Positions 18,754-27,596 are shown, numbered from the stretch's first letter. The stretch: DNA of 41,040 bases from a virus (IMGVR_UViG_3300040809_001432:1-41040); one strand, 5' to 3'. Translations and numbers: made by a program. The notes: generated by a model from the letters alone, not told the origin.

Positions 18754-20313
18754 ATGGCGTATATTATCAATACATATAACAACGCACAATTAGCAATTGT
18801 GCAGGATGGAACAATAGATCAAACTACTGATTTAAAATTGGTAGGAAAAAATTATGCAGGGTATGGAGAAATACAAAATGAAAATTTTGTTTTTTTATTA
18901 GAAAATTTTGCCGGCTTGACTGAACCACCGAAGGCAATTGTAGGGCAAATTTGGTTTGATACTGCAAATAGTAAATTAAAATTTTATGATGGATTTCAAT
19001 GGAGGATTGCAGGCGGTGCATTTACTTCTGATGAACAACCTGCTGGATTAAGTATAGGAGATTTTTGGTGGGATACAAACAATGAACAATTATATGCATA
19101 TAATGGAACTGAATGGATATTAATAGGACCTCAAGGTATTGGCGAAGGAGTAACGCAATTTCAAAGTAGAGAAATTAAAGATAGTGTAAGTCCATTTCCA
19201 TTACGACCTGTTATAGTAAGTATTGTCGATGATGAAATTATACATATAATAAGTTCTATAGATTTTACTATTCATCCTGACGAACAAACAAATTATCCTG
19301 GTTTTGATAAAATCCATCAAGGATTAACATTAAAAAATACGATTAATTCAACAAATGGAGTTACAAGCACTCAGCATAGATGGTGGGGAACAGCTTCAAA
19401 CTCGGATAGATTAGATGGATTAACGGCAGATAAATTTATACAAATAGCAGATCCAAGTTTTGATTTTGAAGTAAGTTTTGCCGATGCTGGTATAAAGATT
19501 GGCAATGATAACGATTTACGGATTAGGATTGTAAATGATAATGTAGCTAATTTTGCAAATGAACAAGGCACAGAAATGATTTTCCAGGTGCTAGATGAAA
19601 ATTTACAAATTGCAATGCCACTTAGATTTAAAGCTGATGCTGTTTTACCTGGATATGTAAGTAATTATACGAACCCAAATATTTTTTCTGGAACAAGGAA
19701 TGTAGATATTGGAGCAGACTCTAATAAATTTATCAATGTCTATGCAAATAATTTTCGAGGTGTTGCTGACAGTGCTGATTTATTAAAAGGAAGATATATA
19801 GATTCTAATAGTGATCCTGCAACAGAGTATATGGAAGCTAATGTGAGTCATGTTGCAAATACTAGAACCATTGTAGTAAGAGATCATACAGGAACTATCC
19901 AAGGTACATTGTTTGATGGAACTGCTACAGCGGCACAATATGCAGATTTAGCTGAAAATTATGCATCAGATAAAGATTATGAACCTGGAACAGTGCTTGT
20001 AATAGGAGGAACCGCAGAAGTAACAGAATCTGCTGAATATTGTAGCACAAAGGTTGCAGGCGTTGTATCTACAAATCCTGCTTATCTAATGAATAAAGAA
20101 TGTGCAGGTGTAGCAGTTGCTTTAAAAGGCAGGGTTCCTTGTAAAGTAGTTGGAAAAACGAAAAAAGGAGATTTTTTAATTACATCACACATTGTTGGAG
20201 TTGCAACGGCTGCTGATACAATGTCTGCAATGCCTCATTCGGCTTGTATAATAGGAAAATCACTAGAGGAAAAAAATTCAGACGAGATTGGGATTATTGA
20301 AATTTTTATATAA
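18754..20313 (+). CDS. Tail fibre protein with 'ADLAE' C-terminal tip domain, third paralogue
   Basis: This 519-residue protein is the third copy of the shared N-terminal module (ENFVFLLENFAGLTEP, then 'GQIWFD' and 'GDFWWD' repeats). A fibre-like middle contains 'RNVDIGADSNKFINVYANNF', typical of repeated phage fibre shafts. The C-terminal ~130 residues begin with YADLAENYASDKDYEPGTV and contain 'VAGVVSTNPAYLMN' and 'GRVPCKV'. This is a compact domain common at the end of phage tail fibres and tail spikes. I cannot tell whether it is cleaved off as a folding chaperone or stays as a tip. The ribosome-binding site AGGAAA precedes the ATG. The stop codon overlaps a TATAAATA element that probably drives the next gene. 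Confidence 0.83.
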   Translation: MAYIINTYNNAQLAIVQDGTIDQTTDLKLVGKNYAGYGEIQNENFVFLLENFAGLTEPPKAIVGQIWFDTANSKLKFYDGFQWRIAGGAFTSDEQPAGLSIGDFWWDTNNEQLYAYNGTEWILIGPQGIGEGVTQFQSREIKDSVSPFPLRPVIVSIVDDEIIHIISSIDFTIHPDEQTNYPGFDKIHQGLTLKNTINSTNGVTSTQHRWWGTASNSDRLDGLTADKFIQIADPSFDFEVSFADAGIKIGNDNDLRIRIVNDNVANFANEQGTEMIFQVLDENLQIAMPLRFKADAVLPGYVSNYTNPNIFSGTRNVDIGADSNKFINVYANNFRGVADSADLLKGRYIDSNSDPATEYMEANVSHVANTRTIVVRDHTGTIQGTLFDGTATAAQYADLAENYASDKDYEPGTVLVIGGTAEVTESAEYCSTKVAGVVSTNPAYLMNKECAGVAVALKGRVPCKVVGKTKKGDFLITSHIVGVATAADTMSAMPHSACIIGKSLEEKNSDEIGIIEIFI

Positions 20314-20316
20314 ATA
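20309..20316 (+). promoter_or_regulatory. T4-type late promoter element (TATAAATA)
   Basis: This is an exact match to the T4 late promoter octamer TATAAATA. It overlaps the stop of the third fibre gene and lies 24 bases before the ATG at 20341, which also has a strong AGGAG (20328-20332, 8-base spacing). In T4 this element is read by gp55-directed host RNA polymerase with no -35 box. The octamer occurs by chance several times in 41 kb this AT-rich (for example 36896-36903, inside a gene), so the intergenic position is the argument. No comparable element separates the downstream enzyme genes, which may be read through from here. Confidence 0.5.
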
Positions 20317-20340
20317 ACACATAATATAGGAGTTTTTTTG

Positions 20341-21270
20341 ATGGTCACACTTTCAACAGGAGTTTCATCAGGAGGATCAATTGATGCAGCTAATTATAAC
20401 TTATTACAAACTGAAGTAGCACAAATTTTAGGAACTGGGTCAGGCGATAAAGGGTATGGACAAGCATTAAGTAGCAGTCAAGTCACAGCAAATGATATTG
20501 TTCAAGGTGTAGACGGAGACTTAGTTACAGCAGCACAAATGGATTACTTGCGATCTGATATTGAAAAATGTTGGAAGCATCAAGTTTCGACGGGATTTGC
20601 ATTAGGTGATATATCTCCTGGAGATTGGATCACGGCTGGGTCAGCAAGTACAAGTGGCGCATATAATCAATATTTTTCGTATGTGACCAGTATTGTTAAT
20701 AACAGATTATTGTTAGCAACTGGACAGTATACTGATACTTTACAGCAGAATAATTCTGTTCCTATTAACTGGACATCGCAGAGATCTGCAGAATATACAG
20801 TAGATTTTGGAACTGCAGAAGCAATGCGATTCTTTTTTAACTCAGGCGGTCAAATTCAGTTTACATGGTCAACAGGTAATTCAGGAACAGGGGCATCTGC
20901 TAGTAAAAATATAAGTTGGGCAAATTTCTTAAACACGGTTCCATACACGTCTACCTATGCAACATATACAAATTATACTTCTAGTTGGGTAGCAAAAATA
21001 AACACTGGAGTAGGTGGTTCAGGGGTTTACGCTGAAAATAAAGCAATTCTATATGTAAGACTTATAGATAGTAATACAACCATTGCTTATCAATGGGTTT
21101 TACAAGATCTTGATACAGGCGACGATACTACGCCAAATGACGGTTGGAATTATAAAACTGATGAACCAGTTACATTGCCTATTAATTGTAGACTAACAAC
21201 TAGAACTGCAACTGGAAGTTATGTATCACGAACTGCACCAACTGCATCCAATACTTCTCCATGGTCTTAA
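20341..21270 (+). CDS. Virion structural protein, 309 aa
   Basis: The ATG at 20341 is chosen over an in-frame TTG one codon upstream, because AGGAG at 20328-20332 is ideally spaced from it. The protein begins with a short glycine/serine-rich stretch and then 'AQILGTGSGDKGYGQAL'. It later carries 'AEAMRFFFNSGGQIQFTWS', a segment I recognise from virion proteins of marine T4-like phages. Sequence around it is rich in Ser, Thr, Asn and aromatic residues, as in beta-structured fibre or decoration proteins. No enzyme motif is visible. It is the last obvious structural gene before the enzyme cluster, and its own late-promoter-like element suggests high late expression. Confidence 0.72.
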   Translation: MVTLSTGVSSGGSIDAANYNLLQTEVAQILGTGSGDKGYGQALSSSQVTANDIVQGVDGDLVTAAQMDYLRSDIEKCWKHQVSTGFALGDISPGDWITAGSASTSGAYNQYFSYVTSIVNNRLLLATGQYTDTLQQNNSVPINWTSQRSAEYTVDFGTAEAMRFFFNSGGQIQFTWSTGNSGTGASASKNISWANFLNTVPYTSTYATYTNYTSSWVAKINTGVGGSGVYAENKAILYVRLIDSNTTIAYQWVLQDLDTGDDTTPNDGWNYKTDEPVTLPINCRLTTRTATGSYVSRTAPTASNTSPWS

Positions 21271-21618
21271 GTGGATGATAAATTACAAAAAGCATTAGAA
21301 TTTTCTAATTATCTAATTACATTTAACGAACAAAAAACTGTATTACAAGAACATTTTAAAGATAATATAGTTTACTACTATAATGGCGCTAAGTTTACTA
21401 TTACATTAGAATTGTTGAGTTATTGCAAATCTTGTGTTGATAGTAATAGGCATAGTGAAATTTTAGTTGATGATAATTGTATACCTTTTAAAATTGATAT
21501 TGCACCATTTTATTTTTCTATTTTAAATTTGTATAATGATTCAAAAGAAAAGTATTTTGAAGAATATTCAAAGTTGATTAAATCACGAACAGTAAAAACT
21601 ATTGTAGACTATGAGTAA
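21271..21618 (+). CDS. Hypothetical protein, 115 aa, GTG start
   Basis: This 115-residue protein begins with GTG directly after the TAA of the structural gene. No in-frame ATG lies near, and the first internal residues (DDKLQKALEFSNYL) already read as protein. It is mainly helical at the start and contains 'YYYNGAKFTITLELLSYCKSCV' split by short loops. There is no signal peptide or membrane segment. Small proteins of this general form sit beside fibre genes in marine T4-like phages, but the function is not recognised. It could be a fibre assembly factor. Its end overlaps the next gene by 8 bases (ATGAGTAA), which couples it to the glycosyltransferases. Confidence 0.6.
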   Translation: MDDKLQKALEFSNYLITFNEQKTVLQEHFKDNIVYYYNGAKFTITLELLSYCKSCVDSNRHSEILVDDNCIPFKIDIAPFYFSILNLYNDSKEKYFEEYSKLIKSRTVKTIVDYE

Positions 21619-22441
21619 AGGCATTTTACTCTTTGCTTTCAATAATAAAATTGATTATATAAAACAGGCATGTTTTTTTGCAATAACAGCAAAAGAATTT
21701 TTAAACTTACCTGTGAGCGTTGTAACTGATGATATTTCATATGCATCTAAGTTTGAAAAATATTTTGATAAAATAGTTCTTTTTGACAATCTAAAAGAAA
21801 CTAATTATAAAGTTTATTTTAATGGTACAAGTTCTGAAAAATTAAATTTTAAAAATTCGGCTAGATGCCATTCATATGATTTAACTCCTTATAATGAAAC
21901 TTTAGTAATAGATACTGATGTATTATTAGGCAATAAGATTTTCCGCGAATGTTATAATTCAATTGGTGATTTTTTAATTTATGATATTGCTTATTTTTTA
22001 AATGATATTAAAGGCGCTGAAATAGAATATTGTAATGATGTAGGAATAAAGTTTTATTGGGCTACGGCATTTTTCTTTAGGAAAACTATAGAAAATAAAA
22101 TATTTTTTGATTTACTAAAGCATATTCAAGATAATTGGAATCATTACAGATTTAATTATAAAATAGATCAAACATATTTTAGGAATGATTATGCATTTAG
22201 TATTGCAATTCATATTATGAATGGTTTTGGTATAGGAAATTTTGCTAATCCTATGCCTGGAAAACTTTATTTTTTATCAGATAGAGAATATATTGTTGAT
22301 TATAACAAAAATAGTTTTTTATTTTTATTACAAGATAAATTGACAGAACAATATTTTTTAAGTAGAACGAAAAATTTTAATGTACATGTATTAAATAAAT
22401 TCAGTTTAGATAAAATTGTAAATAAAAATATCAATGAATAA
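21611..22441 (+). CDS. GT-A-type glycosyltransferase, 276 aa
   Basis: This 276-residue protein begins with a beta-strand 'GILLFAFNNKIDYIKQA' and 'PVSVVTDD', as in nucleotide-sugar-binding GT-A folds. It has 'ETLVIDTDVLL' with the acidic DTD at residues 101-103, the position expected for the metal-binding DxD motif. The general plan resembles family 8-like or related small glycosyltransferases. Sugar donor and acceptor cannot be read from the sequence. There is no membrane anchor, so it is probably cytoplasmic. It overlaps both neighbours by 8 bases, and the next gene is a diverged paralogue, so the pair may add successive sugars. Confidence 0.7.
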   Translation: MSKGILLFAFNNKIDYIKQACFFAITAKEFLNLPVSVVTDDISYASKFEKYFDKIVLFDNLKETNYKVYFNGTSSEKLNFKNSARCHSYDLTPYNETLVIDTDVLLGNKIFRECYNSIGDFLIYDIAYFLNDIKGAEIEYCNDVGIKFYWATAFFFRKTIENKIFFDLLKHIQDNWNHYRFNYKIDQTYFRNDYAFSIAIHIMNGFGIGNFANPMPGKLYFLSDREYIVDYNKNSFLFLLQDKLTEQYFLSRTKNFNVHVLNKFSLDKIVNKNINE

Positions 22442-23243
22442 TGGTTTTTTAATTTATGCATCAGGTATTGACTACATAAAACAAGCCTATCTGTGTGGAC
22501 TAAGTATAAAAAAATGTAATAATTATCCAATTTCTCTTGTTACAACAGATGATACTTATATTACAGAAAAAATTAAAAATTTTTTTGATAAAATTATTAT
22601 TGTTCTACCGGATTTAAATCATCGTTATCATATCAGTAATAGGTCGTCTTTGTATTTTTTATCTCCATATGAAAATACAATTGTTTTTGATAGTGATACA
22701 ATTATATTAGAAAATTTTGATAAAAAATGGCAAGAATTATATGATCAAAATTTCATATACTATCCTACAGATGCATTTACGTATAGAAATGTCAAGGTAA
22801 CAAATGATTTTTATAGGAAAGCATTTGTTGATAATAATTTGCCTAATATTTACACAGGTTGTTATTTTTTTAAAAAATGTAATGAAAGCGATAAATTTTA
22901 TAGCTTATTAAAAATAGTTGCAGATAATTGGCCTGAATTTTACAAAATATATTTAGGCAAGGATAAATTAAATTTACCTAGTATGGATATTTTGACAGCT
23001 ATTACAGATAAAATGTTAAAAGTAAATAGTATTAAACAAAAATCTTTTTTTAAATTTATTCATATGAAAAATAGAATTCAAGACTGGAAAATTAATGCAA
23101 ATTCATGGTTAGATACAATTCCTTATTATATTAATGATGATAGTGAATTATTTGTCGGAAACCATAAACAGAGTGGAGTATTTCATTATGTTATTAATGA
23201 TTTTTGTAACGATTTTATAATTGATACATTTGAAAAATTATGA
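22434..23243 (+). CDS. GT-A-type glycosyltransferase, second paralogue, 269 aa
   Basis: This is a paralogue of the preceding gene with the same layout. The first strand reads 'GFLIYASGIDYIKQAYL' and is followed by 'PISLVTTDD'. The DxD-like motif is DSD at residues 86-88 in 'NTIVFDSDTIIL'. A 'FIYYPTDAF' and 'YTGCYFFKK' region corresponds to 'YWATAFFFRK' in the neighbour, a plausible acceptor-site loop. There is no signal peptide. It starts within the previous gene at ATGAATAA and ends in an ATGA overlap with the next, so it is translationally coupled on both sides. The linkage it forms is unknown. Confidence 0.68.
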   Translation: MNNGFLIYASGIDYIKQAYLCGLSIKKCNNYPISLVTTDDTYITEKIKNFFDKIIIVLPDLNHRYHISNRSSLYFLSPYENTIVFDSDTIILENFDKKWQELYDQNFIYYPTDAFTYRNVKVTNDFYRKAFVDNNLPNIYTGCYFFKKCNESDKFYSLLKIVADNWPEFYKIYLGKDKLNLPSMDILTAITDKMLKVNSIKQKSFFKFIHMKNRIQDWKINANSWLDTIPYYINDDSELFVGNHKQSGVFHYVINDFCNDFIIDTFEKL

Positions 23244-23770
23244 ACTTTTACGTTTCTTATTTTGCAGATTCAAAAGAAGTCTGGCAATTTAGCAATGTAC
23301 AGCCAGATAGTGATGATTTTATTGTAATTAATAAAATAGAAGATTTAGGAGGATTAGACGTAAGGAAAGATTGTATAACAAATTACAAAGTTAATTATGA
23401 TAGTTTATTTGACAAATATTATATAACAAGTAAAGTAGATGTAAGTAAAAATACTAGTTTTATAGAAATTAAAGAATTTGTGTATGCAGATATATTTATT
23501 GTTCAAGATTTTAAATCAAATAAATGGAAATTTATTTTATCAGATCAATGCCAAATAGATGATAATCCTGAAAAATTATATTTTTCAATATGTCAAAATA
23601 ATAATCCTAATATTTTAATTAGATTAATTGAAATTAATTTTGATACTTTATATTATAGTAAAGAAATATTATTTCCTTTTCAGTATGAAATTGAAAATGA
23701 TAAGGAAAAAATAAGTATTTTTACGCACTATACTTCAATTAACTATTCTTATAAAAAAAATTATGAATAA
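23240..23770 (+). CDS. Hypothetical protein, 176 aa
   Basis: I do not recognise this 176-residue protein. It is acidic and rich in aromatic residues, appears to alternate short beta strands, and has no cysteine-cluster, DxD or nucleotide-binding motif. It has no signal peptide or membrane segment. It starts in an ATGA overlap with the glycosyltransferase gene and overlaps the next gene by 8 bases. That makes it a genuine member of the same translation unit rather than a chance frame. A role as partner or specificity subunit of the flanking glycosyltransferases is possible but only inferred. Confidence 0.55.
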   Translation: MNFYVSYFADSKEVWQFSNVQPDSDDFIVINKIEDLGGLDVRKDCITNYKVNYDSLFDKYYITSKVDVSKNTSFIEIKEFVYADIFIVQDFKSNKWKFILSDQCQIDDNPEKLYFSICQNNNPNILIRLIEINFDTLYYSKEILFPFQYEIENDKEKISIFTHYTSINYSYKKNYE

Positions 23771-26309
23771 TATATTTAAAATTGCAGAACATGATGTAAT
23801 TTTTTTGTCTTATGACGAACCAAATGCTGAAAAGAACTATGCAGATTTATTAACAAAAATACCCTGGGCTAAACGAATACACGGGGTACATGGTTCAGAT
23901 TCTGCACATAAAGAATGTGCAAAGATAAGTGAAACAGAAAGATTAATAGTTATAGACGGTGATAATATTGTTGATAGTAATTTTGTAAACGAGGAAATAA
24001 AATTTAAAAAAAATGTTGATATAACAAAAAATGTAATCAGTTGGCCAGGTAGGAATATTATCAATGGGTTAATATATGGTAATGGTGGTATAAAATGTTG
24101 GCATAAGCAAACTTTACTAGATATAAAGACGCATGAAAATGCCGATCCAGATAACATACATGCACAGGTTGATTTTTGTTGGGATATAGAATATATTACA
24201 ATGCAAAAGTCTATGAGTGTTGTAGAAAATAACTTTACACCTCAACAAGCATGGCGAGCTGGCTTTAGAGAAGGTGTGAAAATGTGTTTATTAGAAGGTG
24301 TTAAACCGTCTATAGAAGAATTTAATAAAATACATTGGAAAAATTTGCATAGATTATACATATGGTGTATGACAGGACAAGATGTAAAAAATGGAATATA
24401 TGCTATATTAGGCGCTAGGCAAGGTTTGTACAAGACTATGTGTACCGATTGGAATTTTATAAATGTTAGAGATTTTGCTTATTTAAATTCTTTATGGAAT
24501 GACGAATTAGCAGGTATAGATGAAGATAGTGCTGTTGATCTCGCACAACAGGTCGGAGATAAAATTAAACAGCATTTAGATATACCTATTTCTAGCTTGC
24601 CATTAAGCGTAGATCAAAGCAAATTTTATAAAACTACATTTACAAATAGCGTTAGACCAAAGCATCCTTCGTTAGCTACTGATAAAGAAACAGCAAGTTA
24701 TGATATTGTAATGATAACATATAATGAATTAAATGGTACAGAAAATTACAATAGATTAAAAGACAGATTTACAAATGTAAAAAGGATTCATAAAGTAAAA
24801 GGAATACATCAAGCTCATATAGCAGCCGCAGAGATATGCGAGACTGATATGATGTGGGTAGTAGATGGTGATGCAGAAATTGTAGAAGATTTTTGTTTTG
24901 ATTATATAGTTCCTGATAATGAAAAACAATTTGTACATGTTTGGCGCAGTCGAAATCCTATAAATGATCTAGAATATGGGTATGGTGGAGTAAAATTGTT
25001 ACCTACAGATATGACACGTAATATGGATTTATCAAAACCCGATATGACTACAAGCATAAGTAGACATTTTAAGAAAATGAATGAAGTAAGTAATTACACT
25101 AGATTTAATACAGATGAATTTACTACCTGGCGTAGTGCGTTTAGAGAGTGTTGTAAGTTAGCAAGTGCAGTAATTGATAGACAAAAGCAAAAAGAAACAG
25201 ATGAAAGATTAGAACGTTGGTGCAGTGATTATGGAAAAGATAGACCATTTGGAGAAGATGCAATCAAAGGCGCTAATCAAGGTAAAGAATATGGCATTAA
25301 AAATTGTGGAGATATTGAAGAATTATCAAAAATAAATGATTTTGATTGGTTAAAAATTAAATTTCAAGAATTTAACAATGTAAAAGTAGATAGTATAAAT
25401 GTTCCTAAAGAAGTAAATAAAAATATTGAATTTTTACATGGTTTACACGAGTATTGTTTATATAAATCTGAAAAAAAAGTTGCAGAAAATATAGATTATG
25501 TTTTAAATATTGCTTATTCTAATGATCCAGTTAGAGCTATTATAAATTATTTTTTGCCTAAAGCAATGTATAATTCTTTAGAGCAAGGAACGTTAATTGA
25601 TGATTTAATTTTATACTGTTTGACTAATAATGATGGAAAAAACACTAGATATTTTAGATTTGTGAGAGATTTTGTAAAAAAAGGAAAAAATTTAAAAATT
25701 TTGTCTGATGCATTTAGTCGTAGTCAAATGCGTAGTAAAATTTGGTTAGTTGACGAATTATCTAAAATTAATAAAAATTTTGATAACATAGTTTTATTAG
25801 CAGGATGGTATGGTCAGTTAATTGATTTATTTGGAAATCAAAGTATAAATGAAATTACTTTTGCAAAATTTAGAAATATAGAACTTGACAAAGATTGTTG
25901 TTTAGAAAGTGATTACAATTTTAATTTACGTAGATTAGAGGGTCATAAAGTTAAAGCAATAAATGTAGATATTAATAATCTTACCCTACATGAAAATGGT
26001 TATGAATGGGAAATTGAAAATTTTAAAACTGAAGAAAAATATTTAGAGAAATTTTTACCAGATTTAATAATTAACACAAGCTCAGAACATATGACAACAG
26101 AATGGTTCAATCAAATACGTTTTAAAAAATGGACAAAAAAACCTCTGGTTGTTATCCAAAATAATAATTTTTTCGGAATACCTGAACATGTAAACTGTGT
26201 ACATAGTATTGATCATATGAAAAAAGTATTTCCTATGGAAAAAATATTATTCGAAGGAGAATTACAACTTAAAGGATATAAACGTGTTATGTTAATAGGG
26301 TATGCATGA
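23763..26309 (+). CDS. Fusion: two glycosyltransferase-like domains plus methyltransferase-like C-terminus, 848 aa
   Basis: This 848-residue protein contains an internal duplication. Domain 1 (about 1-240) has 'HDVIFLSYDEPNAEKNY', 'HGVHGSDSAHKECA' and DGD at residues 65-67. Domain 2 (about 318-500) repeats this as 'YDIVMITYNELNGTENY', 'HKVKGIHQAHIAAAE' and DGD at 368-370, each followed by a 'YGNGGIK'/'YGYGGVK' motif. These resemble family 2-like GT-A glycosyltransferases. The C-terminal ~190 residues start at 'SQMRSKIWLVDEL', carry 'LLAGWYGQL' near 680, and end with 'INTSSEHM' and 'VMLIGYA'. This looks like a Rossmann class I methyltransferase fold, although the SAM-binding residues are not certain. 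The three parts could couple transfer of two sugars with capping. The 8-base overlap at its start and ATGA at its end place it firmly in the operon. Confidence 0.65.
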   Translation: MNNIFKIAEHDVIFLSYDEPNAEKNYADLLTKIPWAKRIHGVHGSDSAHKECAKISETERLIVIDGDNIVDSNFVNEEIKFKKNVDITKNVISWPGRNIINGLIYGNGGIKCWHKQTLLDIKTHENADPDNIHAQVDFCWDIEYITMQKSMSVVENNFTPQQAWRAGFREGVKMCLLEGVKPSIEEFNKIHWKNLHRLYIWCMTGQDVKNGIYAILGARQGLYKTMCTDWNFINVRDFAYLNSLWNDELAGIDEDSAVDLAQQVGDKIKQHLDIPISSLPLSVDQSKFYKTTFTNSVRPKHPSLATDKETASYDIVMITYNELNGTENYNRLKDRFTNVKRIHKVKGIHQAHIAAAEICETDMMWVVDGDAEIVEDFCFDYIVPDNEKQFVHVWRSRNPINDLEYGYGGVKLLPTDMTRNMDLSKPDMTTSISRHFKKMNEVSNYTRFNTDEFTTWRSAFRECCKLASAVIDRQKQKETDERLERWCSDYGKDRPFGEDAIKGANQGKEYGIKNCGDIEELSKINDFDWLKIKFQEFNNVKVDSINVPKEVNKNIEFLHGLHEYCLYKSEKKVAENIDYVLNIAYSNDPVRAIINYFLPKAMYNSLEQGTLIDDLILYCLTNNDGKNTRYFRFVRDFVKKGKNLKILSDAFSRSQMRSKIWLVDELSKINKNFDNIVLLAGWYGQLIDLFGNQSINEITFAKFRNIELDKDCCLESDYNFNLRRLEGHKVKAINVDINNLTLHENGYEWEIENFKTEEKYLEKFLPDLIINTSSEHMTTEWFNQIRFKKWTKKPLVVIQNNNFFGIPEHVNCVHSIDHMKKVFPMEKILFEGELQLKGYKRVMLIGYA

Positions 26310-26533
26310 ATTTAGAAAATTTTAGTCTAAGAAAGCTACAAAAAGAAAGTTCTCGTGCGTTAGCTACAATAGAAGCAACAAATAATAATATATACCAATT
26401 TAATAAGAATGCACATCACGATAGTCAAAATTGGTATAAAACTGTAATTAAATGGTATGTAAAAGAATATGGAGGATTACCCAGTGAAGTAGGTCCTGGA
26501 AAAGAGATCAAGCTTTTAACAGAAAATGTATAA
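26306..26533 (+). CDS. Small hypothetical protein, 75 aa, just before a radical SAM gene
   Basis: This 75-residue protein is bracketed by two overlaps: ATGA with the upstream fusion gene and ATGTATAA with the downstream radical SAM gene. The sequence is basic and helix-prone at first (LRKLQKESSRALATIE). It then has a conserved-looking 'FNKNAHHDSQNWYKTVIKWY' stretch and a short tail. It has no cysteine, signal peptide or membrane segment. I do not recognise the family. Being small and coupled to a SPASM-like radical SAM enzyme, it could be that enzyme's substrate or partner, but nothing in the residues proves this. A stand-alone virion or regulatory protein is equally possible. Confidence 0.6.
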   Translation: MNLENFSLRKLQKESSRALATIEATNNNIYQFNKNAHHDSQNWYKTVIKWYVKEYGGLPSEVGPGKEIKLLTENV

Positions 26534-27593
26534 TTACAAAGATATAAAAACAATTCATTTAGAAATAACACAAAATTGTCAAGCTTCATGTCCTATGTGT
26601 GATAGGAATCAAAACGGCGGTGCATTAAATCCTCACATAAACTTAGATGAATTAACAATTAATGATGTAAAAAATATATTCACACCGGATTTTATTTCTC
26701 AATTATCTACAATGTATATGTGCGGTAATTTAGGCGATCCTATTGTTGCTCGTGATACATTAGAGGTTTTTGAATATTTTAGGAGTAATAATCCTAAAAT
26801 GTGGTTAAGTATGAACACAAATGCAGGAGCTAGAGATGAGAATTGGTGGCAAGAGCTTGCTAAAATTTATGGCAGGATGGGAGCTGTTATTTTTAGTGTA
26901 GACGGCCTACAGGATACTAATCATATTTATAGGCAAGGTGTAGTTTGGGAAAATGTAGAACGGTCTATGCGTAGCTTTACAAGTGCAGGAGGAAGAGGAC
27001 GTTGGGACTTTTTAATTTTTGATCATAACCAACATCAAGTAGAAGAAGCGGAGCGTTTAAGTAAAGAATGGGGTTTTGAAAAATTTATTAAGAAAAAAAC
27101 TGGAAGATTTGTAACCGCAAATGTTGAAGCAAAGGAAACACATCAAGCAGTAAATAAAAAAGGTAAAAAAACTGCCGAACTTGCAAAACCCAAAGACGAA
27201 TTTCAAAATACTGCTGTAAAAAAGTTGCCTACAATATTAGAAAAGTATGGAAGTATGGACAGCTATTATGATGTTGTTCCGATAAATTGTAAAGTAAAAA
27301 ATGAAGGCAGTTTATTTATAACAGCAGAAGGTTTAGCTCTACCTTGTTGTTGGACAGCTGGCCGGATGTATAAATGGTGGCATGAAGATCCTAAAACAGA
27401 ACAGATTTGGCATTTTATTAAAGATAAATCGTTAATTGATGCAAAAAAAGGCCTGAAAAAAGTTTTTGAATCAAGTGTTTTTAAAGATATCGAAAATAGT
27501 TGGAGTAAAAAAAATTGCAAAGAAGGAAAATTAAAAGTTTGTGCAATTAAATGCGGAAAAGAATTTGATCCTTTTACTGCTCAATTTAAATAG
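26526..27593 (+). CDS. Radical SAM enzyme with SPASM-like C-terminus, 355 aa
   Basis: The radical SAM signature CxxxCxxC is at C18, C22 and C25 ('NCQASCPMC') near the N-terminus. These cysteines hold the [4Fe-4S] cluster that cleaves S-adenosylmethionine. 'MYMCGNLGDPI' takes the place of the usual GGEP strand. 'FSVDGLQDTNHIYRQG' matches the core barrel. The C-terminus has a second cysteine set (C255, C274-C275, C331, C339, C343), consistent with a SPASM-type domain binding auxiliary iron-sulfur clusters, as in enzymes that modify peptides or sugars. It differs in layout from the four other radical SAM genes here, which carry the extra cysteines before the core. It overlaps the 75-aa gene by 8 bases. 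The substrate is unknown. Confidence 0.85.
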   Translation: MYNYKDIKTIHLEITQNCQASCPMCDRNQNGGALNPHINLDELTINDVKNIFTPDFISQLSTMYMCGNLGDPIVARDTLEVFEYFRSNNPKMWLSMNTNAGARDENWWQELAKIYGRMGAVIFSVDGLQDTNHIYRQGVVWENVERSMRSFTSAGGRGRWDFLIFDHNQHQVEEAERLSKEWGFEKFIKKKTGRFVTANVEAKETHQAVNKKGKKTAELAKPKDEFQNTAVKKLPTILEKYGSMDSYYDVVPINCKVKNEGSLFITAEGLALPCCWTAGRMYKWWHEDPKTEQIWHFIKDKSLIDAKKGLKKVFESSVFKDIENSWSKKNCKEGKLKVCAIKCGKEFDPFTAQFK

Positions 27594-27596
27594 TAT

